DNA from: Hypoxylon rubiginosum
Lineage: Eukaryota; Ascomycota; Sordariomycetes; Xylariales; Hypoxylaceae
DNA: 64,000 nucleotides
Direction: 5' to 3'
Assembly: GCA_902806565.1 (NCBI GenBank)
Contig: CADCXA010000030.1
Span: 1,364,001-1,428,000, forward strand
The notes beneath the pieces were generated by a model. The model did no database searches. It saw nothing but the letters and a program-made list of their open reading frames with translations, and was not told the origin of the DNA. The position numbers and the translations under genes are program-made. Positions 49,001 through 64,000 of the stretch are shown one piece after another. Position 1 is the stretch's first letter. Each line of letters begins with the position of its first letter.

Positions 49001-52000
49001 ATGCTTAAATAAAGTTTTATATATTTAAATATAATATTTTTTTTTTTATTTTTTATTATAATCTTTTTTTTTAAGCTTTTTTTTTATTTTTCTCCTTATT
49101 TTTTTTTATTTTTATATTAATATAACTAATATTTATTTTAATTTTTAAACTTATAACACTTTTTATTATTTTATAATTAAATAGTTTATTTAATTTTACT
49201 AATTTTATAAAACTAAATATATTTTCTTATTATATTTTACTTTATTTTATCCTATAAATTATAATTCTAAAAAACTTATTATTATTAGTAATAATAAATA
49301 CTTAAATTTAAACCAAACTATAAAAATAAAACAACTAATATAAATATTATAACAACGTTTTTTTAAATATTTTACACCTTAAACTTTATTAATTTTAATA
49401 TTATAAATTCTTATTATATTATTACTAATTATATTAATTACTATATTTTAAATATAATAAACTAATAGATTTATATAAATAACATATAATTTTAATGTTA
49501 TTTATAAAATATTATTAAAAATTAAGTTATTAAATAATTTAATAATTAAAAAACATTATTTTTTTTAAATTAAAATATTAATAACTTAATAAATTATTAA
49601 CTAAAATAATATTATTTAAATATTAATTTATATAATTAATTTTTATAAGCGTGTTAAAACTTACTAAATCTACTTATTAAATAAAAAAATTATTAATATA
49701 TTAAATTAATAATATAAAATTACTAAAAAAAAATATATTTATAATATAAAACTTAAAATATTATATTTTTTATAGCTTTTTAAATTATTTAATAATAAAA
49801 CCTTTATTAATATAAACATTATAATAAATATAATTAAAAACATTTATATAATTTATAAAACTTTTTTTAATATTAAAATTTTTATTAAAAATAATATATA
49901 ATATCATTTAATTTATATTATATATAAAAAAATAACTATAATTTTAAAATATTTATTTAATCTTAATATAAAATATAAAAACTATTATAATATAAAAAAT
50001 AAAAATAAAAATAATAAATATAAAATATTAATAAAAGTTAAATAAAAGTAATAATATAAAATATCAATAAAAAAAAAAAGCAAATAATAATATAAAATGT
50101 TAATAAAAATTAAAAAAAAACCACGATATAAGTTACTATTAAAAAAAAACAAATAATAACGTAAAATATTAATAAAAATTAAAAGTTAAAAACATATAAC
50201 TTTCATTTTAATATCGTATAACTAAAAATATAAAACCTTTATTTTAATATTATATAATTCTTTTTTATCTTCTCCTTATTAAATTAAAATTTCTAAACTT
50301 AATTAAAAGAATTTTATTATTTATTATAATTTAAATATCTCATTAAATTTACTAATATTTAATATAATTAATTTATCTTTTTATAATATTATTTTAAGTT
50401 TATTATTAATAATAAATAAAAAAATAAATAATAAAAAAACTAAAAATAATAATAATAATAAGTATAATAAAAATAAGAATAGTAATAATAACAACGACAA
50501 TAATAAATATAAAAAAAATAAAAAAAAATAATTTATTATTAATATTAACCGATTTATAAACCCTGAAAAATAAGTTTTTTTATATAAAACTAAAGTTATT
50601 TTTACACGCCGTTTTTAAATTAGTTAAACTAAATAATATTATATTATAACATTTAAAATTTTATTATCTTTATTTTAATTAATTAAAATTTAATTTATTT
50701 ACATTTTTTAATATTAAATATAATATAATTAAAAGTTATTATTATAATTAATATTAAATAATAAATAATAATATAATAAATTTCTATTTAACTTTTACTA
50801 ATAATATTATTTTAATATATAATAGTATTTATTTCCTAGATATATATAAAAATAAAACTATATTATTAAAAAATTTTAATATTTTTATAATAAAAAATAT
50901 AATTTTATAATATATGTTTATATTTAATTTTAATCTTAAATAACTTAAAACCTTTTTTTTATAAAATTAAATTTTTAGTATTTTAAAGGATAATTTATTA
51001 TTATATTTCCTATGGTTTTAAATTTAATTAATATTTTATTATTAAAATAAAAAAAACTTTTAATTAAAAGTTTATATATAATAAATATAAAATATATATA
51101 ATATTTAACTTTTTATATTTTTTTAAAGTTTTTATATTAAAACTTTAACTTTTATTATTTAAATAAAACTATAAATCTATTAATTATTTTTAAGGTTTAA
51201 ATAAAAATCCTAAGATTTTTATAATTAAAATAAAAGTTAAAAAGTTTAAATAAAAGTTATTAACTTATAAATATAAAGAAAAAGATAAGCTTAAAAATTA
51301 AATCTCGGTATATAAGTCCTTTTATTTTAATTTTATCTTATATATATATATTTAACTTAATAACCTTTTAAATTTATAACTTTTTATATAATAATATAAT
51401 TATTTTCTTATTATATAATTAGTTTTATAATATTTTAATCTAGTTTTTTAAATATATAAATAATTTACCGCTAGTTTTTATTATTAACTATTATAATAAA
51501 AAAATAAAAAAAAATATATACATTAAAATAACCTATAAAAAAACCCTTATTAAATAAACTTAATATAAAATAATAATAAAAAAATTATATAAATTATATA
51601 TATAAAGATTATAACTTTTATTATCTAAGTTAAGCTATAATTTATTAGTTATTTTTAAAACTTAAAAGTTATATAAACCTTATAATTAAAATAACTTAAT
51701 AACTTTTTAAATTTATAACTTTTTATATTATAAAAAATAATTCTAAACTTTATTATTAAAAAAAAAAATAAGTATTATCAGTTTATTATAACTTTTTTAT
51801 ATTAACAATAAAATTATAAAATAAAAGTTAATATTATTTATTTATTTTACATTTTATTAAATATATTTTTTAATATTTTAAATATTAATATTAGTTATTA
51901 ATATTAATATAATAATATATTTTAACTTTATTAATTTAAAGTTATTTACCTAAATATATAATATTTTATAAAATAATAAAATACTTAATTTTTATAGCTT

Positions 52001-55000
52001 ATTTAAATATATTAAAAACTGTTAAATTTATTAAAATCTTATTTTATTTTATTTAATCTTATTTAATTAATCTTATCTTTTCTATTTTTAACTTATTAGT
52101 TTTATATTTTTTACCTGTTATTAACTATTTAATAACAAAATTATAAAATATTAAAAATATAAAATAACTTATATATAAATATTAAAATAAACATTTATTA
52201 ACCTTATTTACACTTTTTTTTTTTCTTTATACTTTAATTTATTTTATAGTTAATATTATTAAAAACTAACATTAAGTTTTAATAAAATAAAATATATATA
52301 ATAATATGTTTTTTATAATAAATTATTTATATATTATCTACTAAAGTTTTAATTAATCTATAATATAAAAAAAGAAATAATATAAAAAATAAAATAAATT
52401 TTTTAATTTATTAATCTTTTTATTTTAGTTTTTTATTATTTAATATCTTACTTTTTTAAATTTATAACTTTTTATATAATAATAAAATTATTTCTTTATT
52501 ATGTAACTAACTTTATAATCTTAATAATATCTTTTAATATTATTATAATAATATTATTATTAAATAATTAAATATTTATATACCGAATTTATTTTTTTTA
52601 TAAAAATAAAAACATCCTTTTTAATAAAACCTTTTATTTTTTTACTTTTTATTACCTTTTATTTATATTAACTTATTATTATATTCCTTATAAACCTTAT
52701 TTTTTTAATTATTTTATTTTCTTATAATAAACTTAATTCTTAAATAATAACAAATAAACTTTTTAATTATAATTATTTGTTTTTATTTAATATAATATTT
52801 ATTATTTAAATAAATTTAAAAATACCAGTTTTTATTATAAATATTAATAAATATAAGCTATTAAATAAAATAAAATAAAATATAGTTAATAAATAATTAA
52901 AATTAATTATAATTAATTTATTTAAAGATTTTAATAATTTTAATATAAATTTATTAACACTTATTTTTATATTTTAAATTTTTTAATATAATATAAAAAC
53001 ATTTCTTACACTTATAAATTAATTAACATTAAAAGATTTTACTAAAAAAATGACTAATTTAAAATAATAATTATAATATTTTAATAAACTTTTATAAAAA
53101 AATAAGCAAATTTTAAAGAACTTTAAATATATTATTTTTTATTTAATTTCTTTTATTAAAATAATAAAAAATTAAAATAAGATATTTAATTAATTTAATA
53201 AAACTTATTTATTATTTAACTTTTAATTAAATAAAATAAAAAACTATTTTCATTATTTTTACCTTTAATATATTTTTAAAAATATAAAAAATTTAACTTT
53301 TAATATATTAAATTATAATATAACTTATATAAAATATTTCTACCGTTTATTAACTTATATAAAACACCACTTTATTATATATTAAAATATAAAATTTAGT
53401 TATTACTAGTTTATTATATAAAAAAAATTTCTTATAATTATATTTTAACGTAAAATATTTAAATATATCTAAAGCTATAATAAATAATTTATTATTATAT
53501 AGGTTTTTAAAACATTTATATTTTTAGGTAAAAATAATTATAATAAAAGATTAAATATAATAAAAAACTAAAAAGCATTTATTTATAATAATAAACTTTC
53601 CTTTTTAAATATAATAAAAAATTTTTATAATATAAATAAAATCTAATTTTATTATTATATTACTTAATATATTTTATAATTAACTAATTATTATTTTTAC
53701 CTTAATATTAAAACACTTTAAAATCTTTACTTTATTTATTTATATTATTAAATATCTAAATAAAAAATAATATAAAAATATTAATTTATTATATACTTTT
53801 TATTTTTATAATTTTAATTAATAATAACTAGCTTTTTTATTTCCATGAAAACTATTTTTATTAACTAATTATAAACTAACTAAATATAAATATAATTTTT
53901 TCTTAATCTTTTAAATTTTATTATATAAATAATTAATATAAAACCTAATTTTCCTTTTAATAAAAAACCTTACTTTTTATATTTCTCTTATAATATATTT
54001 ATTTAAATACTTAAAAAACTTATTATAAAATATATTATTAAAATCGTTAATAATTTTTAAAGTGAATTAAATTATAATTAATTATATAAAATATAATATA
54101 TATAAAATATATAAGATTTAAATCTATATATAAAATATTTATATTAAAGTTTTATTTTTACTTTATTATTTTTATATAATTCCACTGTAATTATATTCTT
54201 TTTTATAAATAACTAATTAATAAAATATTATTTATAATTATAACTACTATAAACCTTTTAAAAATAACTTAAATAATACATTTTATTATTAAAAACTTAG
54301 TTTTTTTTCCTTTTAATAAACTTTAAACTATTTTTAGTTTTTAATATCTTAGTATTTTACTAGGTTTAATATATATTTAATAAAATAAAAAATTATTATA
54401 ATTTTATATTACTTATTTAAATGATTTTTTCTAATTTATTTATATACCTTAAATTATTTTTATTCTTTTAATATTTTACTAAACTTAATAAATATATATT
54501 TAATATAATAAAAAGTTATAACTTAGTATTTTACTGTTATTTAAATATATTATTATTTTTAATTATTAATAAATACTTAAATATTTATATAAAACGTTAT
54601 ATATATATTTAAACTAAATAAATAATTAATTAATTAATAGCTATATATATAGTTATATATTTTAACTATAAATAAAATTAAAAACTTTTTAAAAAAATAA
54701 AATACCTTATTATTTATTATGTTTTCTTTTTAAAATACAATAAATACCATATTTAATATACTAGTAATTTCTTAATATATTAAGCTTTTTAATAACAACT
54801 TATATAAAATATATAAAAAAATAATAATATTTATTTTTTTTAACCACTAAAAAAATTATAACATATAATATTTTTAAAAGAACATAAAATACATAAGAAC
54901 CTTAAATTTATTAACCTTTTATTTAGTTATAAAACAGTAAATAATATATTTTTATTATATTTAATATATATTATTATTAATAATTATTTATTTATAATAT

Positions 55001-57587
55001 TAAATTTAATATTTTTTAAGCGTAGTTTTATTTATTTAATTCTATAAAAAACATATTAGTTTTTTTTTATTAATTTAAAGTGGTATTTATTTATTAACTT
55101 TATTTTAATATAATAAACATATAATAACAACGTAACTAAAAAAATAAAAAACTATAAAAACTTTTTTTATATAATAAATAATATCTTTATTTTATTATAA
55201 TAAAAACACACTATTATTTTATAATAATATTACTTAACTATAAGTTTAAAAAGTTTAATATATTTAATAAAATATTTTACTTACTTTAAATAAAATAAAA
55301 ATATAAAAAAAACGTTATAAAACACTTTTATAAGTTATTATAAAAAAAAAAAACCAAATTTATATTATATCTTTAACATTATAAAAGATTTAAAACGCTT
55401 AGTAATTTACTTTTTATAATTAAACGTATAAACTAGGCTTACTTTTATTATAATATTTTAAAATACATTAAAAATATAAATATAAAAAAAATAATAAATT
55501 TAAAAATATAAAAAATAATATTTTATTAAATTTATTTTAACTAATTATATTTTAACTAACTATATAAATATTTAAATACTTACTAAGCATTTTTTATATT
55601 AAGTTAAAAGTTTAATATATTTATATATTTTTTTATAAAATTATTAAAATATTATGTAATATTTAATATTAATATATATTAACTTATTTATTTATATATA
55701 TAATTATTTAAAACCAAGTTTATTTATTTAGTAGTTTTTTTATTACTAGTGATATTTTTAATATCTAGCTATATAATTATAAAACTAAATATATATAAAA
55801 TATTACAATTAAATGTTTAAAATATAAAATATTTTATATTTAATATTAAATAAAAATTTTTTATTTTTTATATAATATATTATTTTAATTAGTTTTAATC
55901 TTTATTTTATAATAGATTTTACTATGTTTTAATTAAAATTTTTAATAACTATATAATATTAAATATATAAATATAATATTAAATTATTTTAAAATATACT
56001 ATAAATTATATACTTAAAATAAAAAACTTTATAACTAAAAATAAAAAAGGATTATTTATTTTTCAAGCTAAAAAAATAATAATCTTCCCTTATATTTTTT
56101 ATTTTATTATTATAATATAAATATTTATTAATTAATAAACTAATACCTTATAAATTAAAAAAATAGTTTTAAAAAATATAAAATATATTATATTTAACTT
56201 ATAATTTAAGCTTATTTATATTAATATAAATAAAATATACGTGTAATATATATTTATATTGTTTATATTTATAATATATAATTTATTAAAAAAAAAAATA
56301 ACTTTTAATATAATTAAATATAAATAACAATAAATAACACTACTATTATTTAAATAAATTCCAAAGTAAAATTTAACCAACTTAATTAATAAATAAAATA
56401 AAAATAAACTTTTTTTTTAACTACTTATTTAAAAAAAAAAAATTAATTATATACTTAAATTATATTATCGCTTTTTATTAAATATCTTACCCTTTTTTTT
56501 ATTATATTTTTAACCTTTTTTAAATTCTCTTTTTTTTTCTTTTTTTCTTTTTTTAAATTCTTTTTTTCTTTTTCTTTAATAACCCTTTTTTTTTCTTTAT
56601 TTTTCTAGCTTTTAAACTTTTTTTTTATATAATTATAATTAAATATTAATAAAACGCTTTATATTATATAAAATTTAAGTTATATAACTTTCTTAAAATT
56701 AAAATATCATATAAACAAATTTATAAAAAACTTTATAAAAATTATTAAATTATTTATTTTATATATTTAAAACTATTTAATTTTATTATTTTATTAAATA
56801 TTAAATTATAAAAAAACCTATTTATTATTAATATAATTAAATTTATATATTAAATAAAATTTACTAATTAATTATTAAAACATTTTTAACATATATAAAA
56901 CTTTTATAAATTTAAAAAAATAACTTTTATTTTAAGTAAAATTAATATAATTTCTAAAAAAAAACAAGTTATAATAAAAATAAAAATAAAAACCTATTAA
57001 AAACTTATAAATATATTATTAAAATATAATTACATTTATTTTAATTATATTTAAATTTAAATATTTTATTTTAATTTTTATATTATTAATAAAAATAAAA
57101 AAGAATTAATATTATAAAAATATATAAATAATAATAAATATATAATATATTTAAAAATATAATAATTTAAAACTAATTTATATAATATAATAATAACAAG
57201 CGATTTTAATATTCTTTTTATTTTTAAAAAATATAACTTTATAAACTTATATACTTAGCTTATTAAAAAAATCATTTTATAATTTTTTTATAGTTTATAA
57301 TATTATATTTAAAATACTTATTTTTATAAATTTATTTATTATATTATGAAAATACCTAGTAATATTATTATAAAAAACTTTATTAATTATAATATTTTAA
57401 TAATTAATTATTTATATAATTCTTATATAATTTTTTAAACTAAATTTAATTTTAATAATAATATAAAATATTATTTTTATATTTATATAATAATATATAA
57501 AAATAACCTAATTAAACTTTCCTTATTTTTTTTAATATTTATATTAATATCTATAATATTATTTTTTAAAGCACCTTCTTTTTCCTT

Positions 57588-57765
57588 TAAAATGTTTTTT
57601 ATTAAAATATCTTTTATTAAAACATCTTTTATTTAAAAACCTTTCTTTAAAACATTTTTTATTAAAATATTTTTCATTTAAAAACCTTCCTTTAAAACAC
57701 CTCCCACTTAAAAACATTTCCTTAAAATATTTTTTATTTAAATAACTTTTATTTAAATAACTACT
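57588..57765. repeat. Degenerate 14-16-bp minisatellite
   Basis: About a dozen units of the type TTTAAAAYATYTTTTAT follow each other with small length changes. Some keep runs of C (for example CACCTCCCACTT), unusual in this AT block. Confidence 0.55.
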
Positions 57766-60700
57766 TTTAATATATTTATATTATAACTTATATATAATAT
57801 ATTTAAAAATATAAATAATAATATTAAGTTAAATAATCTATTATTACTTATATTTTATATAATATTTTAAATATATACATTAAAAAATAATCTTATTTAT
57901 TAATTATTATAATATAAGATTTTAATAAATATTATTATATTAAACCCCTTAGATTATTCTCTATAAAATTAAATATTATAAAATAATATTAATTAACATA
58001 AAATAATAAAAACACTAATTAATTTTATATTAAAATAACTTATATTTAATTTTAATTTAATATAAATATAAATAAATATATTATTTAATATAAAATTTAA
58101 TAATATAATTTTTAATAATTATAATTTTTACTTATTTATTAAACGTTTTTTTAAATATCTTAAAATAAAACATTTAAATAATAACTAGTTAATAATATAA
58201 AAACCAGATTTAACGTTTATTAATATTATTTATAAACTAAATAACTAAATTAATTTATTAAATTAAATATTTTTATTAATTTTATATATAAATAAATTAT
58301 TAATTAAAATATTATATATAAATAATAATAACTTTTTTTTTATAATTATTATTATTAGCTTTTTATTAACGTTAATATTTAATTTTATTAAAATTTAAAA
58401 ATAAAAAACCAGTTAAATATTAAATAAACTTATTAGTTTATATAATATTAATAGTTTTATAACTTATAATAAGGTTTAAAAAACCTAAATTACTAAGTAT
58501 TTATAAAAGTTAAATAAATTTTTAATAAATATATCTTAAATAATTTAATAAATATACTAATTAATAAAACAAATTAATTATTAATAAAAAATATTTATAA
58601 TAATTACAAGTACTTAAATAAAATAAATAAAATTATTTATTTTATACTTTTTTATATTTAAAATAATAAAAATTAAAAGTAACTATAAATTATATTAATA
58701 AAAATATTTTAATAAAATATCTGGTATTTTATATCTTTAAAATTAAGTTAATTACTTAAAATATATTTCTTTATAATATATACTTTAATTTTTACTATAA
58801 AATTTATATATATAATTTTATAATAAAAATAAATATAAATGTTTAAACGGTTATTTTTTAAATAAAACTTTTTAAGATATTTTTAAATTTTTAAAAATAT
58901 TTAAATATATATTTAATATTTATTTTAAATTATTTTTAAACTAGATAATTTAATATCTAGGTATTTTATACTTATATTATATTATAAAAAATTATAATTT
59001 AATTTTATATAATATTTTATATAATTAATATATTTTAATAAATATTTTTTATTAAAATAAATAACTTATTATAACTTTATATTTTTTAATTAATTAAATT
59101 TTATTTAAATATATATAAGTTTAATATATTATATTATTAATTTTAATATAACTTATAAAACTTTATTTATAAACTAATAAAAATTTTTAAGTTAATTCTT
59201 TTTTTAATATAGTTAAACTTTAATTTAATGTTATTAATAAAATTATTATCTTATAATTATTTATTTTCCTTTTATTATATTTTTAATTTAATATTTCACC
59301 TTATTTTTTTAAATTTTTATAATTTATTTAATGGGATATTATAATAAACTTTTTTATTATAAGCTTTTTAAATATTTACTTTTATTTTAATAATAATAAA
59401 ACCAATAAAATTATTAATAACATTTTTATATTATAAGAAAAATCGCTTATTTTATTAATTCCTTTTTTACAGTTTTTAAATACAACTAAATATATTATAA
59501 TAATATTAATTACTATAAAAAAACATATTTTTTAATTTTTTATTATTTTATTTAATTTTAAGAATATAAGTCTTATTTCTTTTAATATATATACTTATAT
59601 TTCTTTAAAATCTACTTAATATATATTATTTAAAAAATCTTTTAACCTAATAAAAAACAATAACCTATATTTTATAAAAAAATTATATTAATTATAATAT
59701 AAAAATAATTTATATTTTATATTATAACTATATTATTTAATTATTAACTTTAATTTATATATTATAAAAAAATTATAAAACTTTATAAATAATTATAACT
59801 TACCTTTTTTAAAAAAACATTAATTAATTTAATTAATAAAAACTATTTTTAAATTTATTAACTTTTTTTTTAAAAAAATAAAAAACTTAATTAAAATATA
59901 ATTAATTTAACTTTATAAAATTTTTATAAAATGTTAATATATTTTTTTATATAAATTATTTAATAAAAACCATTTTTAATTTTATTTATATAATTAAATA
60001 TATTTTTTTTAAAATATCTTACTTTTAACTTTTAAAAAATTACTTTAAAAAATTTATATTTTTTTATATTTATTTAATTATCACTTTTAAATTTAAATTA
60101 AAAAAAAAAATAATAATTAATTAACTTTATTTAAAAATAATAAACTTTATAACGTTATTTTTTAAAAAAAAACTACATTTAACTAAAATAATATTTTATT
60201 AATATTTATTTTTATTATTAGAATATTTTCTATTTTATTATTTAATATATTTAAAATAAATCCATTTTTTAAGTTTAATAATTTAATTTAAATAAGTAAT
60301 AAAATAACGGTAAACTATATAACATATAAGTTTTTAATTATAAATAACTTATTTTATATATTAAAACTTTATTTTAATAAAATTTTTTTTAATAATAAGT
60401 TTTTTAATATTTATTATAATATTTAAAAGGTTTTTAATATAATAATAAAAAATAATACATTTATTTAATTTACATTAAAACCTTAAAAATATATAGTTTT
60501 TAAATTACTTTAATATAACGTTATAAAAAAAACATAAAAACCACCAGAAAATACAAATTAATTAAAGATTTTAAAAAAGAAGTTAATTATATTAAATATA
60601 ACTTAAATTAATTTAACTTTAAATTTAAATTTTAATAATAAAAAACAAGATAATAAACTAAAGTTAAATAATAAACTAAAACTAATATTAAAATTATATA

Positions 60701-63700
60701 AAATAATAAAAGCTAGGTTTATTAAAATTAATATTTAAATAATTTTCTAGTTAACTTTAAATATATAAGGTATAATTTTTAGTTATAACTATATTAAATA
60801 TATTTTTATAACTTTTATTTACAGTTAATATATTTTTATATTAATTATTATATTAAAAGTTTTTTTAAAAAATATTTTAAAACTTCTTTATTTAATATTT
60901 AATATATTTTATAAATACTTAATATTATTTTTAAATAATAATATTTACCTATTAAAAAAATACATTTTTAATAAAGTTAATAAAATTTTTTATTACTTTT
61001 TCTTTTTTATTAAATATAAATTTAATAACACCACTTATAATAAGTTTTTATAAATTATAAAAAACTAAATTATTATAAACTTAATAATATATTTTAATAT
61101 AATAATAATATTAAATAATTAATTATAATTAAAAATAAAAAAAAATTACTTTTTATTTAATATTATAACTTTTAATTTTATTATAAATAATAATAAAATT
61201 TAATTATATATAATATAACGTAAAATAAAAAAAAATATTAATCTTGTTTTTATTATTAAACTTATTAATAATTTCCTTTTATAAAAATAACTTAAATATA
61301 TTAAACTTTATTATTATATTTTAAATATTTTTTTTTAAATATTAATAATTAAAAAATAATAAATTATAAAAGTAATTTATTTTATTAATAAAAAATTAAA
61401 AACATATAATCTTAAAATAAACATTATTAAATTTAATAATTAATTTTTAAAATAATTTTATATTATAATAAAAATCTTAACTTATATTTAATTTAATAAA
61501 ATATAAAAAAATAAAGTTATAATTAAAACATAAAAAAAAGTTATAAAAAAATTATAAATTTTCTTTATTATTACTTAAAAAACTTATTTTAAAACTTAAA
61601 TTTTAAATTTAAATTTTATTTACTTTTAGTAATTATTAACTTTTATTTATATAAAAAGATTTTTTATAACTTATTACCACTCCTTAAAAAAATCCTTTAT
61701 AATATATATTATTATTATTTTAACTAAAAAAATCTTTAACAATTTAAAATTATTAAAAAAAACAAAAAATAAAGTTTATATTACTAATAAAATTATAAAT
61801 AAACTTACCTTAAAACTTATTATTTTTATTACATTAAATTATAATATTCTTATTTTTACTTTTATTATTATTACTTATTTAAGTATTTTTTTTACTTTTT
61901 ATTAATAATAAATCTAGCTTAAATTTAATATTTTAATTTTTAAAACATTTATTATAATCATTATTTTTATTATTATTAAAATTATTATAACTAAAACCAA
62001 GTTTATAATTAAAATTAAACATTTTATAATTAAATAACTAAAAATATATTTTTAAATATTTTAATAAGTAATTATAATTATTATTATATATAATATTATT
62101 AAATTATATATCCTAATAATATACCTTTTTTAAATATAAGTTATAAAACTTAAAATTAATATTAAATATATTATTTTTATTTTTAACTTTATTTATTTTA
62201 TATTTAAAACTAATATAATTTTATATTTTATAAATTCCAGTTTATAACTTATACTTAATACCTTAGATTTTTTATATAATATAAACCAACCTTTTTTTTA
62301 AATAGATTTTACTAATATATTTTATAAATTTTTTAGTTTTAATAATTTTATTAATAAAAATAAATATAACAATATTATTAAAAATAAACTAAGCGAAATA
62401 AGTTAAAAAATATTAAATAAAAATTTTATTTAAAGCTAAATATTATATATTATAAAATTAATTATAAATTTATAAGGTTTTAATACCTTTTTTTAATATT
62501 TAAAATATATAAATAACTAATATATATAAGTTATTAATAGTAGATTTTAAAATAAAAATAAAATAACTGTGATTTAAAAAAGTATAAATATTTTTATAAA
62601 AAAATAATAAATTTATTAAAATATTAAAAAAATTATTATATAATAACTTAAAAACATATTAATATATAAAATTTAAATTAAACTAATCTTTAATTAAAAT
62701 TAAAATAATATAACCAACTTTAAATATAATTATTATTTTAATAATATAATAATATTTATTAATAGATTCTTTAATAAAAAAAAGCTATTAATAATAATAA
62801 GTTATAAAACAGGTTTTATAAATTTTAAAAACTATAAAACCAGCTATAAAATAAATATCCAAATATTTTTAAAATGGTGGTAATTATAATTTTAATTTAT
62901 TTATAATTAGCTTGTTATTAATAAAACTATTTTATATTAAATATTTCCAAAATTTTAACATCTTATTTAAAAAAACCTAATAATTAAAATTTAAATAAAA
63001 AAGTTAATAATTTATAAATAAAATATTAAAAAATTAATTAAATATTTAATAATAATTAAATAATATTTATAATTATTATTTTTATAACTTAAAATATAAA
63101 AAAAATAATAATATTCTTAAAAAATATTATTACTAAATATATTAATAAAATCTTTATTTATAGTTTTAAAAAAATAAACCTTAATAATTAAACGCTTATT
63201 TTTTCTTTTTTTATTAAAAGCTTAAATATTCCTAATTATAATATATATAACATAGTAAATTATAATATAATAAACATTATTATTATTAAAAATATTAAAA
63301 CTAAATAATAATTTTAAACTAAAATAATTTAAATGATAAATATTAATATAACATTAAAAACTTTAATATTTTTTAACTAAAAAAAGTACCGGTTTAAAAA
63401 AATACTATATTTTTTATATAATTATTATATATTTAAAAAAATAATAATTAAAAAAAAAACCAATTAATTATTATTAATATAAAAATAAAATAACATATTT
63501 ATAACAAGCCACTTAAATAAAATACTTAAAATTTTTAAATATAATATTTTCTTAAATTAAAAAATATTTAATACTTATATATTTATATAAAAAATATATA
63601 AAATAACTTATATAATTTATATTATAAATATAAATAAATATATAAAAAAATACTTATTTAAATATATTAATTTTTATTATTCTAGTTATATTAATATACT

Positions 63701-64000
63701 TTTTTTACTTATTATATTATAATAAAAAATATTTAATATAATAATAAAAAAAAAATAATTAATTTTATTTAATTTTTTTTCTTTTTAAATTATTTTTATA
63801 TCTTTTAATATATAAATAATTATAAACCTGGTATTATTTAAAAGATTTTTAACACCTCTTTTTATTAATTTTCTTAAAATAATTTTTAAACTTTAATAAT
63901 AATTATTATTTTATCTAATTAATAAAAATAAAATTAAATTTTTAAATATAAACTTAAACACATATAATTAAAAAAATCCTAATATATTAAACAATTATTT

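Larger units (their letters stand above)
44602..64000. other. Extremely AT-rich, RIP-like DNA, right block
   Basis: About 19.4 kb to the window end, again nearly devoid of CA/TG and without an intact gene. Long poly-A, poly-T and T/C tracts occur (for example 49,028-49,115 and 56,480-56,625). It holds 11-bp repeat units at 45,993-46,036, repeated 30-40 bp motifs near 50,010-50,190 and a 14-16-bp minisatellite near 57,588-57,765. Composition matches the block left of the gypsy element, suggesting one continuous older repeat domain split by the insertion. Confidence 0.82.

Noticed and set aside
24061..64000. Mitochondrial DNA because of the high AT content
   Set aside because: Contiguous with nuclear intron-bearing genes, lacks mitochondrial genes, and CA/TG depletion plus a gypsy element point to RIPed nuclear DNA.

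Overview
This window is filamentous fungal nuclear DNA (Pezizomycotina, most likely Sordariomycetes, possibly Hypocreales). The genes carry short introns (47-162 bp) with GT..AG ends and CTGAC/CTAAC-type branch points. There is a fungal rhodopsin-domain membrane protein and a chitinase of the 42-kDa Ech42/Chit42 type. About 40 kb at the right shows the C-to-T / G-to-A decay typical of repeat-induced point mutation (RIP). Gene calls rest on reading translated sequence and joining exons by hand; no database search was possible.

Left 24 kb, GC-balanced, gene-bearing. In order: the 3' part of an amidase gene carrying an in-frame stop (84-668, +); a three-exon TRZ/ATZ-type amidohydrolase (1389-2994, +); about 2.5 kb without a recognisable gene; a rhodopsin-domain integral membrane protein (5491-6764, +); 2.7 kb without a recognisable gene; a TfdA/TauD-type Fe(II)/2-oxoglutarate dioxygenase (9446-10707, +); a GNAT acetyltransferase (11001-11573, +); TRM7 tRNA 2'-O-methyltransferase (11597-12850, -) divergent from the MAK5 DEAD-box helicase (13126-15486, +); a DHA1-like MFS transporter with a long tail (16751-19332, +); and a secreted GH18 endochitinase (20156-21527, -). 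TRM7 and MAK5 are housekeeping translation genes. The amidase, amidohydrolase, dioxygenase, acetyltransferase and transporter look like an accessory catabolic or detoxification neighbourhood, but no shared regulation is demonstrated.

Right 40 kb, AT-rich. At about 24,060 composition switches abruptly to extremely AT-rich DNA in which TpG/CpA are almost absent. No intact gene is visible from there to the window end. A complete but inactivated Ty3/gypsy LTR retrotransposon (32,374-44,601, + orientation, 12,228 bp, two LTRs of 278 bp) sits inside this block. It has a candidate primer-binding site, a polypurine tract, and gag, protease, reverse transcriptase, RNase H and integrase remnants in order. 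About 3.7 kb of further sequence, including a decayed Lys/Pro-rich reading frame, lies between integrase and the 3' LTR. The element is much less AT-rich than the DNA on either side, so it looks like a younger insertion into an older, more heavily mutated repeat block. The whole resembles pericentromeric, centromeric or subtelomeric heterochromatin; which of these cannot be told from the window.

The observations most worth a second look are the LTR pair differing only by transitions, the zinc knuckle with three of four ligands apparently lost by RIP-type changes, the extra reading frame after integrase, the 13-bp minisatellite in the element's leader, and the amidase/amidohydrolase/dioxygenase neighbourhood.
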